Counted from the first letter of the stretch, positions 1 through 15,201 are shown. The stretch: DNA of 64,000 nucleotides from Pelecanus crispus (GCF_030463565.1 NC_134644.1:154548191-154612190); one strand, 5' to 3'. Notes: generated by a model not told the origin, from the sequence alone. Numbers and translations: made by a program.

Positions 1-3000
1 AGGGTTAATGCGCTTTTTTGACTGCTACTAATGCAAATTTAATATGTTTTCTGATTACATATGTCTATAGGAATTTTTGAATATCTCCATCCCATGACAT
101 TATCAAGAAGCTGAATAGAGAAATGGCTGCAAGAACAGCTCCTTGTAGCCAAAATTAAAGACCAGACAGAAAAGGAGAGGTTTTATGCAGGTGAAAGTTA
201 ATTCCCAAAAATGTGAGTCACCTGTCCGGAAATGAAGGTAATGATTTGAAGTGTAAATCTAATTTTAGGTCTCTACAGTTACACCTCAGAAATACTGGGC
301 ACCTTTTAAGCAAATTATAGGTTTTCTCAATTGTGAATTAGCAAAAAAATAACTGTTTGGTCTCCCAGTGAATTTTAATCCTCTGAGACTTTTTCTTACT
401 ACCTTAAACCAGTTCTTCCTAAATATTTGTGTAGCATATGCATACTTTAAAAAAAAAAAAAAGTTTTTACCAGATCTTTGTGTATTAGTAAACATCAAAA
501 AATAGAAATAGCTCTCTAAAAAAAGACACCCTAAAAGGGAAAGGATGCTAAATTTCCCTGTGAAGAACAAGGAAATTAGAAGAACAGAACTAACATTGTT
601 CCTGTGGTCTTGGGAATGTCATTTCCCATTCCCTTACCAGAGAGCCCACTATCCCACTTCCTTATGAAAATGAAAGAATTGACCCCCTTAAAGCTAGTGC
701 CATCCTGCTCCTTTGCCAGCCTTTACGGAGAATCCAGGAAGGGTGGTCTCATCCCCATCACCCAAAAAGCCAGTTAGTTATTTCTTATCTTACCAGATTG
801 GACTGTCTAGGATAAGCATGCATGTTTCCTGCTGTTATGGGTTGTACCAAGGGGATTTTCTTTAGATCCTAGTGTCTGCAGGTAATCCCAATCACCCAGC
901 CCTTACTCAGATTGAGATCCAGGACATTTCTGCCTTGGTACTGAGCCTTAAGATCCCCGCAGCCCTTCTTAATTCTGTGGTCCCAAAAAGTGATTTAGAT
1001 TTGCTCTGAAGTTAAATCAGAATCCCATAATGGAAACTTAGGCAAACAGCTATCATTATAGCAAAGAACAACAATTTTTTTCCTGAAACAAACCAGCTTT
1101 CTGGTAACACTACAAAAAAATAACAAAAACCTTAAGAAAACAAGGCTCATCCAGTTTTTATTGAAGTCATATAACAGCAGAAGAAGATGACCTTTCTTTT
1201 TTTAGCTTTCTTTTCTTCTCTCAGCTCTTCCCTGAAGCTGTCATCTGCTGGATCAAATATGTCAACAGTGATAATAACTTGACCACTCAAATGAACACTT
1301 TGACCACTTGTATCTGCCCCATGTCACAGCTTCCATTTCAGGTGTGCCGACACAGTTGTCTGAGTCCATGCTGTGATCATGGAAATCAACCGGGTGTTGC
1401 TTCTGGTTTTGTTTTAAATAGGGGGAAGAAGATTTTTAGCTATGTATCTGATAGTAAAGTTTAAGCCAGGGAAAATGCATGGGTTGTTTTGTTGATACTT
1501 CTAAGAGAAATGTGTATTGGCTTGATCCCAAAATGAGATTCTTATTTTTATTGGGTGCTTCTTTTCCTTTGGCTTCCTGGCTACATTTTACTAGTAATAC
1601 AAAATCAAGTGCTGCTTTTATTTTCAGTAGGACCAGGGTTTTACCTCAAGTACAAATCACTGAGACAGAATGCTAGGAAACCTTTGGAAGACATGGTTAG
1701 ATCTGAAACTTCCTGATGGAGTATCAGAAGCCTGGAGAGGGAAAAATTAATTTAAGAAAAAGAATGTTATTAGAATTTCAAGTATTTGTTACCTCCTGAA
1801 TACCAAGCCAATAAGATAATTTTGTCCATATATGTCACAGGCCTTTCATACACTAGAACAAGACTAAATACAGACCAGCACTTTAACTCAGAGCTGAATT
1901 GCTGCAGTATTTTCCGTACAATCTTGAAACACTTCAGTGTAGCAGAAGCAAAAATACGCTGAGCCTCTGAAAGCCAGGGGCCATTGCCTCAGATGAGGTG
2001 ACAGTAATAAACCCAAGTCTGGCTTTCAACCCTGCCTCAAATAATGAGCAAAATCAAGCAATAGGTCACCTCAAATGCTTTCCAGAACTAAACTGGGGAG
2101 ATATGTTGTAAATTTACAGCAAATGTAGAGAATTTTACTGTTTTATTACCAATGACAGCTTATAAAATGGAATACTATTGTTATAATAGTACAATATAAT
2201 GGTTTATGGTTGAAAGATTAAAAGCAATATCTTTTCCCCTCATTTTTGACAGTAACACCTAATTCCATTAGGAGCAGCTCTATGTGGCTATTTTTATCTT
2301 TGTTGATAACTGCAAAATCAGCTTTTTTCCCTTGACAACTAAGCATTTTTGAAATTCATAACTAGAATAAAATGCTGTTGAGTGAATTTTAAGTATACAC
2401 ATGCAGTTAAATTCACATTCAGATATTTTTTTATGGGAGAAATTTCATTTTATCATTCAGATAGGTGTGCAAAATGAACTGTTACCTACAGAAATTTAGA
2501 TTTAAGAATGCTTAAAGGATGTAAATTATATAATGCCCTCATAATTTCAACAGGAAATCTCAAAGCCAGCCAATCATCTTAAGTTTAGGGAAAAAAAAAA
2601 AAGCAGGGATACACCTCCTTCAAAAACTGTTGTCTTGTGCCCCATCAGAACTACTTTGATATGGAAGTGTTTTGCTTTTTCTCATATGCTCAAGTAAAGA
2701 AAGCTGTACTGCTCATAGGAGCCAATTCCATGCAGATGACTGAAAACTTTGTTGTTTTCCATCGGTTTGGATTAGGTCTGTAAGTGCTAAGGGTTGAACG
2801 CCATGGGTTCTTGAGTATCCGTAATTGCATGTATTGTAAGGAACAATGAAATGAATACCTGGTGATTTTGCTTAAGAAAACTGAGCTTGGCTGCCATATC
2901 ATTCTTGACTCAATATCATTCTCTATAATATTTTGTAATACACTACAAGGTATTGTAAGTTATATGGACATTTTATATAAAATATTCTAAAATATTTCAA

Positions 3001-3970
3001 GGTAAGAGAGGATATATAGTGCAGATAACTTAGAGAAAGTAACTTAAGATCTTGAACTCAAACTTTATTTGTGTCTCAACAGAAATGTATGGCTCCATAG
3101 TTTGACAATGCCAGTGACGCACGAAGGAGCTGTCAAGCTCAGTAAATGAAATGTAAGTTTTGCTGCGGCTGTACCAGCGACATTTCACAGTCATTCACAA
3201 AGTATAATCAAGGGCCACTACAAATTAAAAGGGGGAAACATTGCAAGACAAAACAGTAGGTAAGTGGCTTAATTAAAAATGTGTCACATAAAAAAAAATA
3301 CCAGTTTGAGGGATTATATTTTTTTATATGAAACATCAATAAAATCTAAAGAAAAAACTGACTTACTACTAGTAAAAATAATATATAATGAGCTGTTAAA
3401 CTTCAAAGTAAAACTGAAGCTATATAGGAAGATAGGACGTTCTTTCTTACCTTCATTATCGTAAACTTAAGATGTTTTATAGGACATTGGAGAGTGTTCA
3501 AGTGAATAAATAATTAAATATATTTTAATTTCTTATTCAGTGTTTTTACCTTTCTGTTTTAATTGATAAAATGGTAGGGAAAAATCTGTTTGGATTCTGG
3601 TTTTTATGGTCTGTTTCTCAAGCATATTTTGACATTTTTACAATTGCAATTCTTATAAATTTTAAGATTGATTTATATGCATAGTTGGAACCAAAGACAA
3701 AAATAAAAATAAAGCAACTCTCAGGATCTGAGTTAAAAAAGCTTGTGGTTGTGGCCATGAAGAAGAAGTGTCTAAGATAGTGTAGTACACACAAACTACT
3801 TTATACAAGCAAAAGTATTTGTCACAGAATTCAAAAACTAGCTTAATGTGGACTGAGAATATAATTATTTAGTCCAAGCTATTTTGTTTGAGGATGCTAT
3901 TTCTATCCAATATTACAATCAAATAGATTTTAAAAATCTGCAGGATTAATTAAAAAATATTAAAATATTA

Positions 3971-4003
3971 AACTGTGCTTAAAACCAAGGTTTTAGCACA
4001 GTT
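3971..4003. repeat. Near-perfect inverted repeat (hairpin)
   Basis: AACTGTGCTTAAAACC is followed, after AA, by GGTTTTAGCACAGTT. The arms pair over 15 bp with one extra T in the left arm and a two-base centre. No gene is adjacent. Confidence 0.85.
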
Positions 4004-5794
4004 CTTTTGTGAAGGCTTTCTAAGGTTTTCTTCATTTAAGAGTAACTGCCAACCAAAATTATTTTGGCCTTATCCAGTTAAAAACAAATACTTAACACAG
4101 AATATGCAGTTTAGCCAGACAAAGCACAACCAAGACAACATTGGTATGAAATAACTCTTCTTTTTAAAAAAAAACAACCCTTCAGTAAGGATTTTGGCCC
4201 TAACCCTGTTCTCATTAAAACCAGTGGCAAATATCCCATTACTTTTAATATAAAAAAGACTAACATCTTTATGACATTCTGGTAATACTGGAAAAGAAAG
4301 TAGTCTCCCTAGAATCTCTCTGATTGATAAAAAGGATGACACATGAACAGAACTTGTTTTATGATGCTCAAAAGCTTTTCTGGTTCTCAGTGAAAAAAAA
4401 AAAAAAATATTCAACATGCCTGGCATGGGCTGAGTGCCCAGTATTTCCCCTGCAGTGAAACCAGGACCCAAAGAAGGTGAGAGATCTTGGGGATCTTTTT
4501 ATCCTAGTAAGCTTGAACTAACTGTCCAGTAACAATTATAGGCTTCATAAGTAAAGACTGGGTGACAGGGGTGGTGTCTATGATGTCCCATAGTAGAAAC
4601 TTGCCTTATCTTTAACTGTTCTTCCAAAGTATCTTAAAATGTGGCAAGGGGGCTAAAAACCTAGGGAATTTAAAGCAGAAGGATGTAGACCAAAGGAGCT
4701 GACAGCCTACTGCCTGTTGAACAGGGATTAAAGCAAGTTCCCAGTGGAGGAGCCCCTTTGGGCTGGGCTTTGGAGGAGCACTGGGGGGAGTGAGCACATG
4801 CCCTCCCTGCTCTCTGCTAACCTGACACAGGCCAGCCCTGCCCAGGAAGCTGTCCAGCGGTGTCTGGCTGCTCCCTTTCCAGCTGGAAAATTTGGGTTGG
4901 ATTTAATGGCCCAATAATGCAATCTCTGGGCTTGCATAAGAGAGCTGGATCACATCTGGCTAATGCCGGCCGTGGGCAAACTGAGCAGCACCCACCTGCG
5001 CAGGGCATGCCGTTTGCCTCTCATGACACCCAATGGTAGCTGAAACAAATTGAATAATCATTAAGTTTATAAATAAAACAAATAAATGTGAGGAGGAAGA
5101 AAGGAAACAGACCAGTAGTTTTTGGTTTTGCCTTGGACCATGAATGATCTTAGCAAAAACCATATTGATTCATGTAAGTAAATTGCAATACAAAGACATG
5201 TTTTTGAAATTGTTTCTTGTGAAGAGTAAGCAAGTATATTAAAATCAATTTTAAGATTAATTTACATTCAAACTATGCCTTTAGGAAAAGGAAGCATGTT
5301 TCCCACTCTCTTTTAAAGTGTTTGTGAATTATTGCTTTGATACAGATGAGAGAAAATCCCTTATAGTTTTGGACTAAGTTGAAATCTGCCTTTATTATAC
5401 AGAAAAGCTTGTGAAAATATTTTAGCTTGACCACTTCTCCATGAAAATGACAGTGTGTAAATCTACACTCGTAGCCAAGGGGAGACTGTTATAAATGAGC
5501 TCTGACAATGTGACTTAAAAACTGAAATGTCCAGACATGAGTCTGTACATGTTGTTTAATCCCTGAGTTTATAGCATTAGTCTTAGCTGGTAATAAAAAA
5601 GTTGTCTAATATCCTTCTTGACTGATCAAGTCCTTGTGGTAAAGTACACAGATATGAGGTTATACACAAGAACTTCTCACAATCATCATAAATCAAATAC
5701 ACTGAAATAGATTGGGAAGTAGGTAACATGAGCTTTTTTACTACCACACTTAATTCTGATTATGTTTAATTCAGAAGCTCTACTTGCCTAGAAC

Positions 5795-5820
5795 AGGCTT
5801 AATAAAGGAGGCTTAATAAA
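5795..5820. repeat. 12-bp direct repeat, 14-bp period
   Basis: AGGCTTAATAAA at 5795-5806 and 5809-5820. Confidence 0.85.
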
Positions 5821-8800
5821 TGATCTTTGTGATAATTTGAAAAGAACAATTTTATTTTTATTGTGCATAGGCAACCTAATGGAACAAATCAAAAAATAAA
5901 TGAAAGGAGTGACATTTACAAAAAAGCTGTAAAATCACATGTAAATAATTTATTTTAAGTCTTTAGCTGAAATAAATGTAATTCTAAAAGCTAAATGAGC
6001 TGTTTGCCAGAGGTGGATGAGGTGACATAGTCAAAAAGTACAGCTTTTATAAAGCTGTTGCTAACAAAACTCTAAAAAATTTAAACTGATGTTTGCTTTG
6101 AAATAAAACCAACCTTCTTTTAACTATACATTGTCCTTTTTCACTTTTTTTTTTTTTTAATGTTAGTAGGCTTTGAAATATATTTTTTGCTGTTATCTTG
6201 GTAATTTCTGATTTATATTCACAGACATGGGATGTGCCATCACGCATAGGAAGTTGTTAACATGAGCCACCCATATCGGAGTTTGACAGTGACTCCCTGA
6301 AGCCCATTAATCCACTTTGATAACCACTGCTGTTCCAGCCACTCCTATTACATCAAATTCAAACTTGCTTACATGAGCAAATTAAGCAGGTTTTAATCGT
6401 CCCACAGAAATTACTTGGTGTCTCTGACAGAATTACTTCTGTACAGTAAAGTTTTCAGGGTAATGATTTCAGTGTGCCAGAGACTTCCAGTAAAGTCTGA
6501 GGAAAAGAGGCCACTGAAGTCAATAAGCCCTGAATTAGGGCCTTTGGATTTGGTTCCTCTCTTATCCCAAGGGTAAAATAACAGTACTTCAAAATAAATA
6601 AGTGGAAGTAATCTTTTAAATTAGAACAAAGGGTCAGGACAAATTATCTTCAGTTCTCCTGTAATGAGTATATAAAGTTTTCCCAGAGCTCTACTGCAAG
6701 AATAAAGATTAACAAACAAAAATTCTGCCTTGTTTGTCCTAAGATACAAACAAATGTGTGCAGTCATTGTGATCTCTTCCATGTCAGCTCTTTTTGTCTT
6801 AATCAGTCTAAAATTTCTTGGTCTTATGACAGAAATTTTGTGTCTATGCAGGCAAAAGAAAGAAAGGGGCATCGAAAATGCTGATATCTAGAACTACCTT
6901 AAATTTTCTTATTTCTGGTGCTCCCCAGAGAATGCTGTTGTGTGCTCAGAAAATACATAAGGCTCTAAGACTGAAGGAAATCAATTTTCTACAGTAAATT
7001 AATTAAAACAAAAAAATCTAGCCATTTATCTGCATATTAGTCTACCTTCTCTCTTCTCCCATCACATATGACATACAGCTTGAGTTTGCAAACTATGATA
7101 AGTGAAACGCCTTGTGAGCAGAGCCAGCCTGGACAGCAGATGGGAGCAGGCTCTTCTCTCCTCTCCTCTCTGCAGGCAGTGGCCTGTCTGTCTGTTTGTG
7201 GCAGGACCTGCCTTCTCCTGTGCCCAACTGCAACAGTCTTTCCTCTTCTCCAATCTCATCCCGGGGTGCTGGAGAGGAAGGCTGTTTCTTCAGACTTTCC
7301 TCCCTCAGAATTTTCCCTCAATCTCTAGCAGATGAGGAAGCCCCTGTGTCCACATCAACTTGTCATAAGCATTGCCAGGGGGCGTAGATGGATTGTGGAT
7401 CTGAGATGCATGTGGAAGGGCAAATACCTTGGTCTGGGGAGGCTGGTGTATGAGACAGAGATGCCCAAAATCAGACCAGACAGGAGAGACTGTGGGCAGT
7501 GGAGATAGTATCTCGAGGGTTGGCACCTGGGCTTGGAAAGGGGTGTAGATCTGGGGGCTGTGCAGATGTGGGGGGCCCCCTGTGGCTCGAAGAGCAAGCT
7601 ATGAGCCTGCGAGTTAGTTGCATATATTAAGGATGCTGGTAAGGTTGGCCTGGGGGAGGTGGCAGCTTAAGTGGTAAACTTCATTTAACAGTGACCGTGT
7701 CTGCACAGAAATAGCTTGAGCCCAATCTCACAACCCACCTCTTGTCATGGATTTCCCACTTGGAAATTCTGCTTTTTCCTGCACAGCTCAAGGCCTGATA
7801 GAAGTACCTGCCATACTGCTACTAACTTAAAATAGAAATGTTTAATTTATATAGACAACTAAAAATCATAGAAGGCTTTTAAATTTAATAATTAAATGCA
7901 GCTGCATTGACCATGCAAGGGAAGAATGCAAATGACCTAACATCAACATGGATTATTAGTATACTAGCGGTCCTAATAATGGAAATAGTGGCTTCTGTAG
8001 AAAGAGGCCAAAAGTCATGACTTCCTATTCATACAGAACATTGCTGTAATTAACATGAGAAGTTACCTGTGCTCAGAGAATGCTTAGAAATATAATTTTG
8101 AAATATTTCTTCCAGAAAATCCCTGTGAAAAGAGTTAATCTCAAACACTTTTAGCTATCCATCTTGGAACAGTAGGTCTTCATTAACTTACAGAGGCCTT
8201 GGGTTTCATACCTGCCAGTAACCATCTGGTGTTTGTGTGTTTAACCAGAGCCTTGAGAAACCTTGACTTGAATATTAAGATGGAAGAGAGAGAGGCCTGT
8301 GTGTTTGTTAAGACATTAATTCTGAAAGGCATTTCTATGTCTCTGATATTCTTTCTCCACTGTGATAATGACTTAGCTCTGACCCCATAACTCTTTTGGT
8401 GGGTCTTAGATTTACTGAGGAAGATCTGGGGAACAGATTGTGGAATTAGGAGACAGGCATTTGCTATAAACAACACTGCTAAAAAATATAGGCAATTGGA
8501 ATAACATATTTTGGTGCTGGATTGAAAGTGGATTTTTTTTCTCCTATCTGGCCATGGTACAGGCACATGAAACAGTAACACATGAAGATCAACCACTACT
8601 TTCAGAGCAAAACTCTCTGAATTCAAATACCCTCTTTAAATCCAGAGCTTGTCCTTGTAGGTGAAGATCACAAAATATCGATAAGGAAACATGCCAAAAC
8701 TGCTTTAGTAAATCATTCTGATGGGGAAAAATATTAGGACATCCGTTTCTGAAAAAAGATAAAAAATTATTCAGGAGCTTAGAATTAAATTTAAAATAAA

Positions 8801-11800
8801 ATATTACATTTTATTGTTGACCCTTCCTTTAAAATCAAGAGACTTTGGTGAGGGAGTAACTTCTGGGTGTCAACAGACAGCAGTATGAAAACTATGTGTT
8901 TGACTGTTGATGTGTTGTCTCCCAATACCAATGAAAAGGAGATTTTTTGAAGGGCTAACAATTTGGATTTTAACTGCTGATTTCTTCACTTCATGCTCTT
9001 TTCCCCCTGCCCCTCTCCCCCTCCAGTTTGATGTCTTTCCTGAAGATATTCCATGTGGTTACAAGTTTTTCCCCAGATGATCATTCTCTTTGGAGGTCAG
9101 TTGTGTTCTTAATGGCAAATAAGATTGACAAGTTCCATGGCTGAACTTGTATTCTGACATATTTTTGCCTTTCTACAAAGCCAATATCTTTCTCCTTCCT
9201 TTTTGGACACTCTGCTACTTTCTTGGTAGCCCAGTGTAGGTATTTAAGAGCCTGGACTTCCTCAGCTCCATCTATCAAGGAACTCTGGCAATAATTGAGT
9301 ACTAGATTCCATACAGATGGAGGATTCATCCTCTCCTCTTCTTTTAATTTGAGTTGGACTCTATTCTTCCATTAACAGCTTAACTGATTACTTGTCACCG
9401 GTCACGTGGACATGATGGAAGTCTCCCAAATGCCACCATCTTCAAACTATGTGAATGGGCTACAGAATTGCCTTTGAAGGTCTGAGGTGGACCACTAGTA
9501 ATCTAACCATAATTTAATAGCCAGTTAGTAGCCAGCTAGATATAATTAACACAACATGAGCACTGAGCTTCACAATACTCTTTAAAGCCATTTTTTTTCA
9601 CAGAAGAATGTCATTTGTATTCACATGTCCTTCTAAGAGTTCTTATCTCTATTTCTTTAATTCAAATTACTGAAATAATTGACTTTAGTAAAGTTGTACA
9701 TTAGGTGCTATATCTGGAAATGCAAAACCTCAAGCAGACTTAAGGTTGCAACACTAAGTCAGTTTTTTATTATGCTTTAGTAGACACATTTAAAGATATG
9801 AGTATTTTAGATATGTCAGAATTTCAGAAGCTGAGTTCAGGATTCACAACTTTAAAATGAATTGCATAAATAGTATCACTGTATGCTACGGTTATAACTC
9901 TAACTTTTGAAAAGCTTTGAGCTACCGAGGAGTTACTTTATAAAATGTGGTGTTGATATAACGATAGTGCCCCTGATTTTGTAATTCTTTGCTTTTGTAT
10001 TTGATGCTTTTTTCAGAAAGCTGTGTTACCCAAACTCTTTTGCAAATATGAGGATTTGAGCTTTAATTTGCAAAAAGAGCAGTTCCACGGTTTTGTCAAA
10101 AAATGTGAAAGAGTGACCCAAGTGCTATCCGGGCTTCAAAACAATGAAAATCAAATTTAAAAGATCTCAGTTTCTTGACTTTTTTTTGTCTACTGGATTT
10201 TGGGGACATGATTAATTATATTTGAATGCCAGCTTGGGCTTACAGTATTAGAGATAGACTAAGACAATGTGTGGTTTTGAGGCACACTGAGGGCTTTCTT
10301 GGGCAGAATTCTTACCTACTTTAATTTCAATGTGTGTGGTTTTCAGATGGCTGAAAATGCCTTAGAAAACATGATTTATAGATTTTACAAAGTGAAAAAT
10401 AAATAAGATGTTCTGCAGTTGTGAATGGTACTTTAAAGATTGCTTTCCAGCAATTTAAAATTGAGTTTGTCAGCCAGAGGGTGACAGAAGTTCCATTAGT
10501 GGTTGAGAAAATGATATTATTCTATTTAATATATAAGCATTTTTTCTTCATTTACAATGTAATTATAGGGCACTGAGAGGTCAGAAAACATGCACGATAA
10601 GAAAAGTACTTATTTTGCTGATAATGCATTAATTTGACAGGGAATATTTTTTTCTGCTCCTTCATTGCAGTGATTCATCTTCCTCAGTGATTAAAAAACT
10701 GTAACCTTCTATTTTAGTGGTACTGAGCTGATTCTATTCTAACAGACGGAGTGTCAGGAGCAAATAGCTTTGGCCGATGTGGAAAATACATCACTTGCAA
10801 AGAATTCTAAGCAGAGGTGTTGATAAATATGTCACTATTTGGCCTTCTTTCCAACACCTGTCCAGAGATTAAGTAGAATATAGTTTGTGCTTTGTCACTT
10901 ACACTACAGATGAGTTTGGCCTTCGAGTGTAACTCAATAACCTTAAAATACACAGTAGATAAACACTAAATACCAGGCTATCAACAATTTTATTCTTAAA
11001 TGGATTACAAGATGACAGGATGCCAATGTGATAATCAAGCCATCACTAAAGCAGTTATTTCATTTCCAAAGTAACAACTGGATGTATTTAAAAGCTATTA
11101 TTCTCTCTTCTGTCATATCTGGTCAATTTTTTAGGTCTCAGTTGAGTAATAGTGCTTCTTGCACCTCATCTCCTAGGTAGCTATTAGAAGTATGCCACTT
11201 TTAATTGCCAGATGTTCCTGTCATCATTCTGACCCTGCAAAAAAAATTTAAACCAAAAGCTGTCTCTTGTGATTTCTTTATTTTCCTGTGCAGTAGAAAT
11301 GAGAGAGAGTGATGAGTGTTTTATGGGTCAGAACATATGAAGACTGTCAGTTTATGACTACCACTTTCATTTGAAATTTTCAGCCTGTCCTGGAGTTGTC
11401 AGGTACGTCTTTAGCGTTTCCCCAGATTACACATGGATGGGTCTAAATTCTGCTCCAGCTCAGTGTCTGTAGGAAGGGCTCATGTTTTAGCACAGAAACC
11501 AAATCCAGGATCCTTTGCCAGTTGCCAGAGCTCCTTCTATTGTTAGTACAGGGCAGTAAGTGCAGTTATACAGAGCACCCAAGCTAGGAGCCCAACTCAC
11601 TGCTCCTATTATGAGTCATTCTGGACCTCCCACCTTTGCATTAAAAGCCTACACCAGTGAAGCTGTGTAGAAGTGACTGAGGTTAAAATCTAGCCCAATC
11701 TTCTGTTCAGCTGTGTTAATAAGTTCAGGGAAAAAACAATCAGTGATAACCTGAACGTTCATTTACGTTATCCAGAGGCTCTCTGTCTCCCTCTCCCTCT

Positions 11801-11844
11801 TTTTCTCCCTACAATCTACTCTGCTTTCATGTATGGGTACCGGC

Positions 11845-11886
11845 CATACATATATATATGCATATATATTTGTATGTATGTATAAA
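11845..11886. repeat. AT/TG-rich simple repeat
   Basis: Interrupted (TA)n followed by GTATGTATGTATA. Confidence 0.85.
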
Positions 11887-14327
11887 GGGCTGTTTCCATG
11901 TTTCTGCTTATGAACAGTAGTGTGTCTAAGTCCTTTGAAATCAGCAGAAAGCCTGCCTTTGACCATAATATGTGTTTGGCCAGATCTCATATGCGATGTT
12001 CTCATTGTTCTAAACAAGGAAATCCTCCATTTTTAATATCCTGATTCCATTTTATGCCTGATGTGTGAAGCAAACAGACACATTATATTGCTTTCTGGAG
12101 GGATTTTTATGATGTTGTTGTGAGATTTACACCTATTTCTTGTCTAGCACTGAATAAATTGGCAGCTTTAGTTCATTAGACCCTCTGGTGGTTCTGTTCT
12201 GCTTTCTCCTCACTCCAGACTGTAGCTCTCAGACATGTTAATATTCCACCCTAATTGGGGGTAGTTGCTTCAGTGTAAATTGCAGTCAATGGAGCTCTGG
12301 CAGCTGAACATCTGATATCAGGTATTTTAGAAAATAGCTGTAAAAAATGGCATTAATTGCTCAAAAGCATAAAATAGGACTGAAAAAAATATTCAGAAAA
12401 GAGGAGTTTTAAAGGATGACTTAATTTGTACCATAAATACTGGATTTTGGAGTCTAGTTGTAAGAATTCATCTTATCTCATGGAGTAGCATAGACCAGGA
12501 CAAGATGTTGCCCAGAAATTTGGCTAACCTCCATATAACTGTCAGAAATCTTGTGATGTTTTTAGAGAAATTTTCAAGAAAACAGAAATGGTCTACTTTT
12601 AGTTACATAGCTTTGCTTTTATCCATACAGCTTAATGCACACACATACAGACATTTTGATTTGGGAAGATTTCAGTGATAGAAAAAACACTTCAATTGAA
12701 ATGTGTTACAAATTTTTAGACATAATATTAAAGTTAAACATTTTACAGGCTATAATAGATACACTGGACTCAGGAACAAAACTTCCGTGTAATGTGGATC
12801 TTAATATAGAAATTATAATCAAAAATATATATGCAGTGCTCAAAGTAGTAAAATATCCAACATTTTTTTATTCTTATTTTCTGGTACAACAACAAAGAAT
12901 AATGAAAATATTTGTAATTCAGCATGTGACTTAGAAGAAGTCTCTTCAAAAGATAATAAAATTCTTCCAGGTAATGTGTTTTAGTAGCCTCAGAGACTCA
13001 GTATGTAATTTTCTGTATTCTTAATTCTAAAATTAACTACAAGGTAAAGTGATGCTTTGCATGCCAATTTCACTGCAACATGCAGATACACGCCTTGTTT
13101 AGCCCAATAAGTACAAAGTCACATACAACTATTCCCTTTCTGGAAGAAAGAGGTAATTTTAGGAAGTGTGGTTTTAGGTTAAAAATACTGTTGCTTGTTC
13201 TTGAAATGAAAATGAGAACAAAAGTTAGTAGGCCTACTGCTGAAATGCTTATAAGGGGTGGAGCCCAAGACATTTGACTAGATCCATCACCACTTCTCTG
13301 TACCCATACTTAAGATGGGTTTGATACTGGTGAAATCTGCATAGCAGTTGCAGGTTGCTTTGTGTGACATTCCTGTAGCTATATAGACAAACTCTGAGTG
13401 CGTTTTCTGTATTTACTGAATTAGAAGTCAGGAAGAATCAACAACTATAGAAACCCCTTATAGCAGATAGCATAGCTGATGTAAAGACAAAAGGATGTTT
13501 TATATGGTGGCACTGCATGTTGTGCTAGTGGTATGATTATTTGCATACTCAAAGTCTTGAATGTTTTTCAGACTGACAGCCTGAAAAGAGTTCCTTTTAA
13601 AAGTCTAGAACGGGCACCATCACTGAACATACACATTTCAAAAATATTTACGTATCAATGTCAGTCCTTAAGAAATGAACAAATCATTTATCATCTCATT
13701 GCAAGAGATTCTGCATTTGTGTAAGACCATCCTATTTTCCTTTCATAAACCAGAGCAAATGGGGATCTCTTGTTTTTTGTAGCAATGGGCAAAGGATGAC
13801 TTGAGAGGGTGTTCAAATAAGGCAGTGATGAGATGCAGAAAATTAACATTGCACGGAGTACAGTGGGCATGAGAGAGATTTTGAGCTATATAAAAGGCAG
13901 TGGATATTCTATTGCATCTAGGATTTTATTCTTTTCTTTCCTCACTGTAGTATTTATTTAGTATCTGATTATTGCCTTCAGAGAACCTAGCATATTATGT
14001 GCAAACAAGAGTACATGACATTTTTTAAGAAACAGATATAAAAAGTGCTCAAGACTGCAAAATTGGACACTTTCCTTGCCTCAGAAAGGAGGCTTCCATG
14101 AAACCTGAAAAGCAGACAGTCAGTGTTCCTGGCATCCACAGTCCTTCTTCACAGATGAAGACACTTCTTTCCAGTATGTTAATCTTCAGTACAAAACTGG
14201 CTTCAGATCTGCTAAATTCCTACCATCAACTAAGATATTACTTTTCTTTTTGTAGTGGCTACTGCCAGATCCACAACCTATTTTTTTTCTCCTGTAGATG
14301 TGTTATTCTGGCTAGTTTCTGCAGTGA

Positions 14328-14344
14328 TTTTTTTTTTTTTTTTT
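14328..14344. repeat. T17 homopolymer
   Basis: Seventeen consecutive T. Confidence 0.95.
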
Positions 14345-15164
14345 GGCACCTGCATACTCATGACTGTCAATCTGGCCTTTTCTTACAGCATGTGTTCTAC
14401 AGTTGAATAATGTGTTGGTATAGATGTAGCTCACAATTACATTATTGCTTTCTTTGTAATTTTACGTGCAACATTATCTGCCTCGGGATGTTTATTCAAA
14501 AGATTCAAAAGGTATGACTGCAATTTTCAACAATTAAGTCTTTTGAACATCTCCAGTTCAAGTTATCATCATCTCTTAGGATGATTTTGTACAGATAAAA
14601 CACAGATGAATATAGCTGATGATGTGATTTAATGTACATTATTTATATGTTGCCATTACTGCTTGTGTAGCTATTTAATTTTAATCCTGCCTTCCAATCC
14701 TTGCTTCATCTGGCTTTTTGTTATTACTATTTGATGTTTTCCATGCATAACCACTTAACAAAAGATTTTCTTAAAAAGAAAATCAAGTACTCTCAACAAG
14801 TGTAAGAGTGTTAATACAAGTATTGCTACATCTATGTAAAAACCAGGAAAGTGCAAGAAAAAACATTTCATGCCCACATTTCTTTTTGCAGAGAAAAATG
14901 GTCATGCTAGCTACTACTAATGTCTATTACTAGGTTGCAACTAGTTGCAAAATAGTTGCACATACACAATACACTAGTCACAGATGAGACAGCTGAGGAA
15001 AATGAATTAAAATAGATGTTTTCCTGCCCTCAGTGTTCAGATGCTGATGAGACTGATGCAGTTAATAGCGCTGCTAGTGACCATTTTTGTTGATGAAGTA
15101 ACATGATTTTTTGGCATTTGTGCTTTCTCTGAGATTAACGTTCATGCATTTGAGCGTGCATCAC

Positions 15165-15200
15165 CATGCCACTGGGAGAACTCACCCAGCCAGTGGCATG
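15165..15200. repeat. Perfect 11-bp stem inverted repeat
   Basis: CATGCCACTGG (15165-15175) pairs exactly with CCAGTGGCATG (15190-15200) across a 14-base loop. A second hairpin follows after one base. Confidence 0.85.
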
Positions 15201-15201
15201 C

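Larger units (their letters stand above)
1..15164. other. Intergenic DNA, no gene recognised
   Basis: AT-rich, with scattered short ORFs on both strands (longest 147 codons at 8183-8626, minus) that lack recognisable domains or gene-like context. Somewhat GC-richer patches at 4740-5030 and 7050-7690 give overlapping ORFs in several frames, which is typical of non-coding GC-rich DNA. Contains the hairpin at 3971 and minor repeats listed separately. Confidence 0.6.

Noticed and set aside
4412..4432. p53-like response element (ACATGCCTGGCATGGGC)
   Set aside because: Two CATG cores are present but several flanking positions break the RRRCWWGYYY consensus.
7062..7597. Cluster of overlapping ORFs on both strands
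   Set aside because: Open frames in five or more readings at once are typical of GC-richer non-coding DNA with few stop codons; no domain was seen.
8183..8626. 147-codon minus-strand ORF as a gene
   Set aside because: No recognisable domain, no splice or promoter context, and a length reachable by chance in 64 kb over six frames.
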